From: Branchiostoma lanceolatum | Taxonomy: Eukaryota > Chordata > Leptocardii > Amphioxiformes > Branchiostomatidae | Reading direction: 5' to 3' | Length of the DNA: 64,000 bases | Assembly (NCBI RefSeq): GCF_035083965.1 | Contig: NC_089731.1 | Coordinates: 7,663,501 to 7,727,500 of the forward strand | Shown here: positions 25,031 to 36,969 of the stretch, piece by piece | Layout of the letters: each line of letters starts with the position of its first letter | Position numbering within the stretch: position 1 is the stretch's first letter | Notes under the pieces: generated by a model | What the model was told of the DNA's origin: nothing | The model's database searches: none | The model's input: only the letters and a program-made list of their open reading frames with translations | Translations under genes and position numbers: made by a program

Positions 25031-25330
25031 CAAACACACCTTATTTGTGATGCTGCGTCATCAAACAAACAAATATCCGTCCGATCTCCAAGAAATGTAG
25101 CCCTAGATTCGTTACCTTTGCAATTCCATGTTTTCTGGGGATTGAATGAGCGGTCTGAATCAGAGACTAGTACTTATTTCAGTTTCGAACAAACAAACAC
25201 ACCTTGTTTGTGATGTTGCGTCATCAAACAAACAAATATCCGTCCAATCTCCAAGAAATGTAGTCCTCGATTTGTTACCTTTTTCATATTTTCTGGGAAT
25301 TGAGTGAGCGGTGTGAAATCAGAGACTACT
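25031..25330. repeat. tandem duplication of about 135 bp, period 163
   Basis: The block starting CAAACACACCTTATTTGTGA at 25031 returns at 25194 with about 10 percent changes (TGCGTCATCAAACAAACAAA is identical in both). Both copies end near TCAGAGACTA. It is a local duplication in intergenic DNA, without coding content. Confidence 0.85.
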
Positions 25331-28300
25331 TGTTCTGGTATGAGTTTGAATCTCAAGTTCCTCTCTGCAAACACCGGCCCAGTCTCGAGGGTTTCGTGTT
25401 GATTAGGGTTACACTTCAGGGATCTCGATAATACGCGGTGTGTCAGGTCACTGTAGGCGGGAAATCTCGTGTTTCCACAGTTTCCGTTAGGTCCCAACTA
25501 CCGGCCACGAGATTTGCCGAGACTCGCTGTTTTTGGGTCAGAATTTACGACTGTAGTGGTCAGAACGCAACTAAACTTCTAAAGGTAGATAAACCAATAT
25601 TAATAAATAATCCTCATTTCTGTGACATATACTCGTGAATTTGATCAACAGACGCAAGGAACACTCCACAACTCCGGGAAGAAGATTTGAAAGCACGTTA
25701 ACACGTTACCAGGAAGTTGAGATTTTAGATCGCAAGGTGCAAGAAAACTACCAATACACCGCCTTTCTCATTGTTGACATAAACAGTCGTTCGTGATATT
25801 GGATATCCGTATTTGTTGCATTCATTATTCAAGATAAACATACTAACACACCGGATAAGTTTCAATTTATAACGGAAGAAAAACAACAACTCCGACAAGC
25901 TTTGATTTCAATAATGCATAGAGTCATACGTCAATACAAAAGCAACAATAAAAAAATTATATACCTGGTGCTTACAGAAAAAAATCATTTTCATTTTACC
26001 CGTTTCAGTAAGTTATGTTACCTATTGCAAAATATCGATAGAGCTTTCTTTTCTAATAAGACAATTCACCAAAACAACACATACACAAAACCATGTTATC
26101 GAAATAAGAGAGCTGTAGCGACGTGGAAGTATTTTAAACACTTCTAGTTAGTCAGTGGAAGAATTTTGTTGACAATTATATCTCCCATGTTTGGATCGAG
26201 GTAGAGAAGGCGGGGACATTGTTGCAATCAATCTTCTTTGCGAAGGACAAATATTTCTACGATTCTAGACTGAGTCGGACAAAGGTACTAGTTATCATGT
26301 ACGCATACCGGACTCGTTACGGGGTTTTGAATGCTTCACATAGCGGGAATGGCGCGAAAGTGGGCCTTCTGTGTCTGCTCCACGTAACAGTTGCACAAAC
26401 ATAATGCCCTGTTCCTCCACAAAAGAGCACAAAGACGCCTTTTCCAGAGCAAATGTCTCTATTCTCAAGAGGTCCGTAAAGAAAGTACCCCTTTTGCATG
26501 CATCGCTATATTTACAGAGGGAAAACAGGGGCTAGATAAAAGCGTGTTAGAATGCCGCTGCTGAATGAAAACAGTGACAGGACCTTCAAGACTGTTACAA
26601 GGACGTTCAAACATCGGTCGATAAAACTAAGGCTCAAACACCATACCACATGTTGAAGCATAATTTGCGTACCTGCAAAGGATCTTATTAGTCATCTAAT
26701 CCACTGGTTTAAAAGATTATAAACATGGCTGCACTATTTCGGTTTGTGTTTCCTGCAAACTTTCATCAGACAAAACCCACAAGTGGGAATGAGTAACGGC
26801 AAATGGCTCGTGAGAGTTTCAAAGGTTCTATTTTCTTTTGAACGGCACTCGACCACTGCACGCTCTCTATCTAAGCTACACACCGAACAGAAGAAACACA
26901 AGTAACCCATGTCATACTATCTGTCCGGCCCATGACATGTAAAGTCGTCCGACTAAATTTACACACGCCCGGGGGCTTGTTCAAGACTCCGTTACAACAA
27001 GACTTCCATTAACTAAAAGGGTTTCTATTGGTTTGGGGAATACCTTTGACACGGTGCCTGGGCACATAAAGAAGTCTGTGTGTACCCAGGGTAAACAAAT
27101 TTACTCTTGATGTTTCAACTTGAAACAGCCTAGATGACTCAGGAATATGTTCGAAGTTTCGTTTACTACACGAGACGACTGCCTCAAGTTTTGGTAGTTT
27201 CAGAAGGCTTAGAATGTTGGCGCGCCCGCTGTTCCACTTACAAACCTGAAGTGGACTTTACGTTCACCCTGCTGGCATGTAAAAACACACAGAACCGGTA
27301 CTAAAACATCTGATCGGTGTTAGAGAATTTCCAGTACAATTAGAGCGGTGTTAGTACACGGTATAAGTACACTTACCTTGGCTCGGCTTTAGTCCTCTGA
27401 TTGTCGGTCTTTACTGACATAAAATCTTAGCAGGCACGCGATGGAATATTCATACAGGCAGTACGGCAGGCTTTGGTGCGAGCCTGAGGAATCCCGGCGG
27501 CAGTAGCAGCTGCCCCGTCCGAGCCAGGCGGGCTGTACTCCCCAGTGAACCGGCCGGGTCACCCGACAAGTCTGGCCCCTAATTAACTCCCCGGAACGGT
27601 ATGTTACCAATGCGCTCCTGTCTTTTCAACATGGCGGCCATACGGATCCAAAATGGTGGTGTAACCGGTTAAACTTTACACAGGTGAAAGCGTACTGAAG
27701 AGAGAAGAAAGACGCCGGTGGACAAAGTTCGGCACACCTCAGGCCGCACGGCTAGGTAAGCAGTCATGGGTGACTCATGGTGACCCGCCCTACATGACGT
27801 CATGACTGTACCACTGCCCAGCGCAGGGGTGTTCACATGTTTCAAGAATTTTTTTTTAATGATCCGAGTTATCGTCTGCCATGGTTTTATATTGCATCCA
27901 AAGAGTCAATCGGCCAAATGTCACTTCTTACGTTGGGTCCAGAATGGAATACTGTCAAGGGGTTTGTGGAAAGCTATGTTTATTTTGCAAATAAATAAAT
28001 GTAGGGATGCTGTTTTTATCGTGGGATTTGTGCATACTTGTCCTGTGGGACGCCATTACTGATAACCGTCATAACGGAACCGCCGTTTTACCGGCAACAT
28101 TCCCACACAAAAGGCACTACTTACAGACTCGGATGTCAGCAATTTGTACAGGATTTTAGATCAAGCAATGACGATGCCGGGCTCTACAATACATTGACTA
28201 GGTCAAACAACATGCGTGTCTCAAAGCAAATCTTCTGACATGTCTGATGGTATGCCGACCACAGTACGCACTAGGCTATGTCATCGTTCAAAAATGTTCT

Positions 28301-28835
28301 ACTCTGTGCTATGGGAATTATCAACTATTCTCTTTTCCTTCTTTCTCGTCAAATTACTTTTGACTGGAAGTCAGTCTGCTTCTTATACCTGAAAAAATAT
28401 CCTACGAAACGTAAATCAAAAGCAAAGACTTGAAAGAGGATGTTGCTGAGAAAAAAAGAATTTACTCGTCATTCTTGATAAGCAAATATAGAAGAAAACT
28501 GTAACATATTTTAATTTTCAAACCAAGCCAAAAGTTCAGATAGTCAGCGCCCTTCCCTATATCCGGATTGTAGACAGTCTGGCTTTGAAATCAAGACTGA
28601 TATTACCATAAGCGACATCAAGATTTAGACAGTAGCATAGAGCTTCTGGACGGAGGAAAGAGAAAAGATAAGGAAAGCTAGGTCTTTATTCGGAACCGCA
28701 TGACCTCCTTTTTAGGGGGGCGGTTTGGTCTCACCAAGTGATCCCTACCGGATGAGGTCACGCCTTATCGTCTCGGCGCTTCTTCATTGGCGTGTTTATT
28801 GTCATTGTCAACAGAAACGTAAACAATGGATTCAT

Positions 28836-29041
28836 TAGCCTCCGTTGCAGACTCTGAAGCGGCTTTTTGGGGGGCTAAATAATACACTTTTTGCAGCCAC
28901 CCCGTAACTATCAGCCATCCTGTAACCATCAGCCGCCTAGGCGGCTGATGGTTACAGGATGGCTGATAGTTACGGGGTGGCTGCAAAAAGTGTATTATTT
29001 AGCCCCCCAAAAAGCCGCTTCAGAGTCTGCAACGGAGGCTA
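28836..29041. mobile_element. perfect palindrome with 103-bp arms, fold-back element
   Basis: The arms 28836-28938 and 28939-29041 are exact reverse complements with no spacer, centred on CCTAGG. The ends read TAGCCTCCGTTGCAGA, almost the same as those of the MITE at 58218-58378. The 8-bp direct repeat GGATTCAT flanks it (28828-28835 and 29042-29049). It is therefore best read as a fold-back transposon copy. Confidence 0.9.
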
Positions 29042-30968
29042 GGATTCATTAGGTACGCCTCACTTCCACCGAAGTGCCCAGATCTGTTTCTATTGAATGT
29101 AATAGATATCTAGAGTTATTGGTTTCGAAACAATGGAAATCGGGGTCAATAAAAGATCGTAAATCATTGTTTAATTTGAAGATGACTTAAAAAGACAATG
29201 GTCATTGTGGGTTACGTAATGTTAGTGGAAATAAGGAAAATCTTTTTCGTGCTGTGGAAATATTAACGTAACGGACTAATTCTTTCATTTTGATTTCTAT
29301 CGATTCATCTAAATTTGGGGGAAGAGGGTGTTGTAATGTTATGGTAATTGTTTCTTTTGATCATGGGCCACACTGTCATTCAGAACTAACTGAAATTTAA
29401 GACAATAAAGCACATGCGAAGCCACACAACGCCCGAGCAATTGCAAGAAGTCTGTTATGGGGGCTACCAATATGGCATGTGAACACGATAGACATTAGGT
29501 TTGTATTGTCCCCTAAAATTTTCGACTTCTATACATGTAGGTACAGTTGAAGGCTACGAACCGTTGGAATTTTTACTCAGTAGCCCACTCATTTTCTTTT
29601 CAATGCCTCACACATTAAGCAAATTTAACGTTTTGAGATCTAATTTACCTTTTAAGGTTCCGATTAGCTATTCAGGTTCGACTATAAGTAAACATCAGAC
29701 CCTCAGCACACAGTATTTTCTCAGAGCCGCCAGGGTGCCCGGTTTTAAATCAACACCTCAGGCTTGTTGTTTACTCCGGTACTTAACAGTAAATAGTAAA
29801 TGTCAACATGAGCCGTGTCGTGTCCATGTGAAAATGGTACGGTCGTATCGACGGACTGCTGGCTAACAGGCCGACCAGTGATGTCTACGTGAGAAGGACT
29901 TTTAGATGTAGTTTTTGAAACGCCCGCTGTGAGGAGCACCTTTAAGGTGTAGAAATATATATAACACGTGCTGCATTAGAAGTTATGTACTGGTTTATTT
30001 GATCATTTATGGATACTTTTGGGTGGTCCCTTCAGTTAACTAAGTAACTGATTTCCAAGGGAGCCCTTACTTGAGTAATGTGTCTTAGAGAACCGTATTC
30101 CTTTTTCGCGGTTCCCTTTTTTGAATTCAAGGTCCAGACAGGCTAATTTGACAGGGGCCATAGCTAGGTCACAAATCTGTCGTTTAGATGTATGTTGAGT
30201 TGACTAGAGCCATGTTAACGTTGTTAACTCATCTACTAGATAGACCTAACGGGAAGAAAAATGTGGATCTGAACTGCCGTTTCTTGTGTTTTGCACAGCG
30301 CCTCCTTGCGCGAATAGTACGTACTCCATTCTCTCCCAAATCCTCTATAAACATAGATCAGATCGCTGCAGATACTATTGTCAATATCATTGTTTTAGTA
30401 CATAGAAAGAAACTTTATTGACGCAAAAAGAAAAGTACAGTGACGTTTCGTCGTTCATTTATTATCTTTCAAGTAATTGCATCGTTGGTTGGCGACATAT
30501 CTTTAATATCCAACCCTTATATTGCACATCTAACTTTAAATTCAGGCGCTGTTGTCAAAGTGGTAAAGAGAGCATCCCCCTACTGTACTTGCTGACAACG
30601 AGGTCAACTATGCTGTAGTTTTCGGGGTGGGGGTGGGGGTGTTATTTTGATATGTTAACGTGACAATTCTGCGTGGTCTGACAACTTTGATATATACACG
30701 TCTCACTTGGTCCATCCTCTTATACCAGGCCCATCAGGCGTATATCAAGCAACGACCCTGCGATCCGTCCTCCTCGCTACATTGACAATAGCCATGGACA
30801 GCCGTTAGCCAATCAGACACTGCCCTCTTGTGGTTAGAGGGAACGTTACCGACCAATCACGTTGTATTTTGACCGTAGACGGTGACGTGATTGGCTGGTG
30901 ACAACTGACCGCTAATGCAGCAAGAAGTGCGATTAGCAGGCTGATACGCTGAGGCAGTTACTTGACAT

Positions 30969-31142
30969 TAGCCTCTACCAGGCTCCAGACGTGGCTGAAA
31001 GAGTAGAAATCGGCCAAATCAGGAGTTAGCCAGCCAATAGATACAACTTGCCACGTCGGGAAATGTATCTATCGGTTGGCCAACTCTTCTATTTGGCCGA
31101 TTTCTACTCTTTCCAGCCACGGCTGGAGCCTGGTGGAGGCTA
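30969..31142. mobile_element. MITE, TAGCCTC-ended family, copy 6
   Basis: It begins TAGCCTCTACCAGGCTCC and ends GGAGCCTGGTGGAGGCTA, with long inner inverted repeats (GAGTAGAAATCGGCCAAAT and complement; GAGTTAGCCAGCCAATAGATAC and complement). The 9-bp flanks ACTTGACAT and GCTAGACAT match at seven positions. It stops 44 bp after the glycosyltransferase stop codon and may be part of that 3' UTR. Confidence 0.85.
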
Positions 31143-31185
31143 GCTAGACATACCCAGAGGGATGGCATGAGAGGATGGATTTTGT

Positions 31186-31966
31186 CTAGTGAGAGTTTTG
31201 TCCGCGGCACGTCAGGTTGTTCCTCAGTAAGCTGTGTGTGTCCTCCATGTCCGATTCTGCCGCTCGCCGCTGTCTGCCGGTACTGGCGCCCGGGTCGCCC
31301 TGTTCGATGGTCACGTGCCGACACACCGCGATCCGCAGTCTTCCTAGTGCAGCCACGAAAAACTCTACAGAAAGAAGCAAACATTTCTTGTCAAAGATCT
31401 GATGCACAAAATACATACACGTATTGAACAAATGGATATTGTAAATTCCATTATCTTCGCCGTGACTTAATTTCGCGGTAGAAGGGCCAGTATGGCGTTT
31501 TCCGTGGTGACAAGTAACAGTTGTACATGTATTTTGAATGCTTCATGGTGGTCCTTTATGCTGGAATGATAAGACGTGAAATTGGCGAGGGGGGAAATTT
31601 GGTAACCAGTTCGCAGTGGGGTGCACTACGAGTAAATGTGAAAGTTTAAGGCCCATGCCTGTTTTTTCTCTATATGCCAGGGGCCACTAACTTTGCATTT
31701 ACCCACAATGCTTCACAATTCACATGCGCACTGTAAACTGTGAACTAGCTTTTCGTCCAATGCGAGAGTGATAGAATTACCTGACATACCCCGCCCCTGC
31801 CGCCCGGTCCTAGCCTGTGCTGGGTGCGGGTCGAACCCCACAACCCGAATGTCAGCTGTGGACGCCAGGAAAAAACTATCCACGTGGTCCGCAGCGTGAC
31901 AACCTGTGAGATAACAGAAGAAGTGAACGTATTGAATAAACAAGTCTAAATATTTGCCGCTGCTGT

Positions 31967-32058
<92 letters not shown>

Positions 32059-35000
32059 AATGAAATTAAAACTACATAAAACTGCTTTGCTCTAGGCAGC
32101 CAAAATCCTGACAAGCAATGTATCAAAGCAAGAAAGATAGGCTAAAATCTGCTATTATGTTGAACGTTTGGAACAAAATGGAATACCATAGCAGCTGAAG
32201 AAGTAGTACTAGTGTAATTCATTCAAATAATAATCCAATCATGATTTACCTTGCAAGTGGCATTTGGTTGCAAAAAACGTTGCTGGCTGTCTGCCCAGTC
32301 GACCAACTCGCTTTATCACAAAAAAAGGCATTTCGGAAAAGCACAACTGTCTTTGATTAGCACGTTTGATATCATAAGCAAGACGTTTTCAATCTTGATA
32401 TACATATCCATATAAAGCCTGATCGCAGCTCTGTGTAGACTTAGGCCCGATTTACACTCTAGTTTTCGCCGTCGACTCGGGGCTGTGTGTGAGGAGCTCT
32501 GGAACGCTCACGTGAAGTTTTCCTACTAAAAAAAGCTAGGCCTAGGGTTCTCCTTTCACAGTCCTGCGTGCGTAAAACGGACCTTAATCCAGTCAGTGAT
32601 CTTACCGGGATATCCCTTGATCTCGTGGTACACCTGCCGCTGACTCTCCAGACACGCGTGCGTGGCGTTCCCGAGAATACGGTAAGAACTACCGAGGGTG
32701 TGTCCGGGGTTTTCCACAGAGCCTCCAACCTGCAGATCATAACATTGGTAATGATTACATATTCATGGCTAGAAGTGCAAAATTCAGTATAAGTAAAATG
32801 ATTGAAATATAAAAGGTATATTCTATTGTACTACATTATGTAAAATCATAGTTTACTCGCCTCTTTTCTCAAAACACGTGTAAAGTGGACCAGAAACTCA
32901 CCAAGTGATAATTTGTGTGATCCAACATCGAAACTAGTAACCTCAGTTTTGTTTTGCTTGTAAAATACTGATCGTCGTCTACTATGAGGACATATTCCGT
33001 GGCGACCTGAGATATTCCAAGGTTCAGGCCGGCGAAATAACCCTGTAAGTAAAACATGCATGTACATGTTAAAGTTAGTTTAATATGGTGTGTATATAGG
33101 GGCGGTTCCCATCTCTGTTTCTAAAGCCCTTGGGGCTGGTGGCTATAGCTAGTCCGCTGGTAGTGGTGTGTGGTCAATTATTATAAGCGCTGAGTGCTAA
33201 GCAGAGAAAAAAGTATTCATAGGTTTTTGAAGTATTTGGATCCACATCTCAATGCAAGGCATGCACTCAACCCCATAGGCCAGTGAACGTGTTAAAATTT
33301 GTGTAAAATCAATTTTAAATCATACAGTTGATTTTGCTTTGACACCAAGATATAAGGCATGCATGTCTGCCAACTGATGGAATCCCTTGAAAATTCATTG
33401 TTTTCAACAACAACAATAAACAAAACAAACAAACAAACTGAATAATGGCAATAAAATCATCACCTCATATACAATATATGATTGAACAAAGATAGATATC
33501 ATCACATCATACAATTGACAAAGTGTCTCCTGGTATTGTTAACGTGGTGCCTTCTATTCCCTTTCTTATACGTTATATACCATGAAAATACGGGCCAATG
33601 ACCTACCTTGTTATGTGGCATCCTGTAGTATTTGACGTTACGAACTTGGTAGGCCTTCCACACTTCTGCTGGGTTGTCGTCTGCCACAATGACTGTTGTT
33701 TTCGGGTAGTACTGTTCCACAGACTTCACCAGCCGCCTCAGGCTGTCGTAGTGACCTGATGCCACCACAACCACCGTCACTCTGTCGCCTATTTTTCCTA
33801 GATTTGTGTAAAGATCAGATACAACATTTCTAACACTCCCGCTTGAGTACCACTAAAGACAAAATCCTTCCTTTCTATGAAATCATTTGTGCTTTCTTTT
33901 TATATTCTATATTTCTTACACCATGACTTAATTTCGATCCGAGAAGCTCGTAGATGATACAAAGTGTTAAGAATCCATAAAAAAATTTAATATAACTGTA
34001 AACAAACAAGTAAAATCAGAAGCATAAAATATATTTTTCCATCATGTTTGCTAGTATGCACGTTGGAGGTAAAGTTGAAAGATACACCATAGTTAAAACA
34101 TCACGCAGTTTGACAAGATGATTTTATTTTCTTCAGACTGTTGACATCATACGTCTAAAGACTGACATGTAGACTCTGTCTTTAAGTTACCTTTTTCCGG
34201 CTCGTATAACCACGGCAGCTGCCGGTGTTGGATGTGGACAGGTACAGTGGCGGTGAATCCCATGTACCGTATCTTTACTGTAAAATAAGCACACATTTTG
34301 TATGAAGTCGATCTACACGCAACACATCATGAGTCCGTGCTAAAGTTGTACTTTGTCAAGTGTCTGTCCGTGCTGTTTTTAACTTGTAGTTTTCTCTATT
34401 GTCTTCATATAAGGTGCATTTCTTTTTCAGAGTATAGTAATTACTGTTTAACTTCTTAATCTAGGGTCTAGATACACGCTAGGAAAACGGCCTACGATTT
34501 TACTTGTGAATAGACCACAATGCATCATAACTGCACATGCGCACTCGGAACTGTAAAGTGGTACATTCCATCAGGCAGGTCTATGCAATAGATTATTACC
34601 AAGATCATAGATGTTGGCGTTAAACTCTGTGTTCCGATAGACGACTTTTTGGAGCTGCTGGTTAAGATGAATCGGTTTCGTCGTCTGGAGGAACATGTTG
34701 TCCGTGTTGTCTCCTACAATGTTTACGTCTTCGATGTTGGCAAGTACTGTAAAAACTCCCATCTTTCCGCTGAATTCAACCTACGATGTTAACAAATGTA
34801 ATATCTTGTAAATTATAACAATGAGAATGTAAACTTGAAGTCGTTGTTCCAAACCTTCTTTCATAATTATACTAGAAAATTTGACTTGATTTCTTCTATA
34901 AAGTGCAGTCAGTTTTAATGTCCCACAAAACGCTGAATATGTGCATTATTTCTGTTAAACGTTACCTCAAATACGGTGCCTCTGAAGTAGTCATCCACCT

Positions 35001-35325
35001 CAAACCACTCTACACGAACGCCTGGAGAGTAAAACGCTAAACTGTGAAATCTACTAAAATGTAGTGTATACAAGATCTGATACACAAAGACTACACGCAC
35101 GACTATATACGTGTAGTACACATGCTACATGTACAAGCTATACGCCCTTGTGATACACTCACAAAATATGCATATAGGTTACACCATTATGTGACTCTTA
35201 CGTGCTATACACCACGAGTATATTGACAGGAACTACTGCAAACAGCGCATGCAACACATGTAGGCACGGCTCAAACACACTACACACAAAAGCTACACAC
35301 ACTACACATACACACACAAACCTGT

Positions 35326-35407
<82 letters not shown>

Positions 35408-36969
35408 TATATTCCTTCTGTCCTCGTTGAAAAGACCAGAAAGTCAGTTACCTTCCAGCAGTACAGCCCGTAAAGGCCTGACGACCAAGCCATGAGCAGG
35501 GTAGCTGACGGGAGACAAGCCGTCTGCATGGTTATAAACGTCCGGTGGGTCGAAACGCCTGGACAGGGAACAAAATAACAGTGTTAAAACCTATATGCTG
35601 TGAATCAACAGACCGCACTGTTTCTTTAAACAAGGCAAAAGTACTACATATACAGGGATAAGGAGGCTCTCTAATGTAAGACAATACTGCTGTACTAGAT
35701 TAACAGTTAAATCATGTTGATGATGTTTTAAAGTCGTCTACGATTGGGCTATTTTTCATTGACATGCAAACCAAGAACACCAACATTGTGGTCAGCAGCT
35801 GCCCATTTGATTGGTATAGAAAGTGAGTGAAAATGAATGCGCGGAACTACATACCGTCTGTTGAATCTCCTCAGATTGCTGTCTCTCTGCTGTTGTTTCA
35901 AAGTCCAGTCGTCGGGTGCAAAATAATCCTTTAACGTCCGCCCGGAACACTCACATGACTTCTCACCGAGTAAGCTGAGGAATGAAATCAAACCGTAAGT
36001 TCAATAAAATCAACACAATACAACTTGTTACTTCAACTCAAACATGATAGCAAATTATATACATCCGTTTTGAGGAGGAGCCTCGAAAATGGGAATAGCT
36101 ATCAACCCCTTTCTGTTAAAATATACCCTACTACTAAAACAGCTGGAAGCTTGCTGCCCTGTGTGCCACTGGCACTACAAGGGTCCGAACGAACGAACTG
36201 GAGTCTTACCGTTCGACGTCAGGGTTCCTCGGCAAACTGTTGAAGTGTTGTCCCTTGTTCACAGGCATCAGAATCGTCTTCATGTGGAACCCAGCTAGAT
36301 GGACAGAACTGTTCACGTCGACCACAGCACCATACGGAATCCGCACAGAACGTTTGCCACAGGGGACAAGAATCAAACACCACAGTTTCCCCAGGCAACT
36401 TTGAAAAAATGAAATATTGTCATTGAGAAGCGTTTGTTAACAGGAATGTCTAAGGGTGCTGTCTAAATCTCTCTAAAACAATGACGTTTTATTCTTTATG
36501 ATTGTGTTAAGATAAGATATCGGTTGGTGTATCATTTTAGAAATACTTTTTACGACAACCAGTAAGACCATGGAATGTAGACACAGCAATATTTGAGTAG
36601 TAAAAGATCTATACAGTCAACCATTCACTCCATGAATCAAAAACAGTAATGAATCATCAAATACAAGCCATTGCCGTTATCCGTAATCGCATTCGGGCAC
36701 AACAGGTACCAAAAACTAACATGATACATTTTACAGAAATAATCTAGGTGAAAAATGATTGTATGACGTTTTCCTTTTTGCATCCATATATTAAGACCCA
36801 TGACGTACATAATTACGTATTCGTAAGATATCCTGCAAAACAAGGTTATTTGAAAATATGGCAGTATGAATTATAGAATTTCTCACCATCCAAGGAAAAA
36901 GCTGGTAACGGATACCACTAACAGTTTCTGCTGGAACGACATGCGCTTCATCCCGGCCATGGCGACCAT
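31186..36969 (-). CDS. B4GALNT1: beta-1,4-N-acetylgalactosaminyltransferase (GT12, GM2/GD2-synthase type)
   Basis: Twelve minus-strand exons join in phase: 36969-36887, 36398-36210, 35974-35855, 35558-35452, 35021-34966, 34780-34600, 34277-34191, 33797-33607, 33042-32902, 32729-32606, 31903-31781 and 31364-31186, giving 526 aa, close to the family length. Residues 16-36 form a signal-anchor, so a type II Golgi protein is expected. The stem region has a CEC pair. The catalytic domain shows VADD, then GYFAGLNLGISQVATEYVLI and the metal-binding acidic cluster VDDD (Asp360-362), followed by GGSV and a late EFFVAALGRLRIAVC. These are hallmarks of enzymes that add GalNAc in beta-1,4 linkage to glycolipids or glycoproteins. 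The choice between B4GALNT1 and B4GALNT2 cannot be made here, so the symbol is provisional. A UG repeat follows exon 4 closely. Confidence 0.88.
31969..32054. repeat. compound (TG)n(AG)n microsatellite
   Basis: A TG run passes directly into an AG run of about 56 bp. In the glycosyltransferase transcript this becomes a CU/CA tract beginning 66 nt before the acceptor of exon 11 (31781-31903), so it lengthens the pyrimidine-rich region. Confidence 0.95.
35327..35402. repeat. (CA)n microsatellite
   Basis: A pure CA run of about 76 bp. In the glycosyltransferase transcript it reads UG and begins 49 nt after the donor of exon 4 (35452-35558). Confidence 0.97.

Larger units (their letters stand above)
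24090..31185. other. gene-poor intergenic stretch, probable promoter region of the kinase
   Basis: No coding exon was recognised. Two GC-rich islands, at about 24890-25030 and 27440-27650, may hold untranslated first exons or promoters. YY1-type ATGGCGGC motifs occur at about 24401, 24452 and 27633. A duplicated block at 25031-25330 and a perfect palindrome at 28836-29041 are annotated separately. An AATAAA on the minus strand at 30419-30414 may end the neighbouring glycosyltransferase transcript. Confidence 0.45.

Noticed and set aside
24826..25213. Protein-coding exon in the GC-rich island at 24.9 kb
   Set aside because: Frames on both strands are open but show no domain. The 3' part overlaps the 163-bp tandem duplication, and no in-phase partner exon was found; an untranslated exon or promoter island is more likely.
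28765..28986. 73-codon minus-strand frame
   Set aside because: Most of it is the perfect palindrome; the repeated LMVTGWLIVTGW text reflects the inverted arms.
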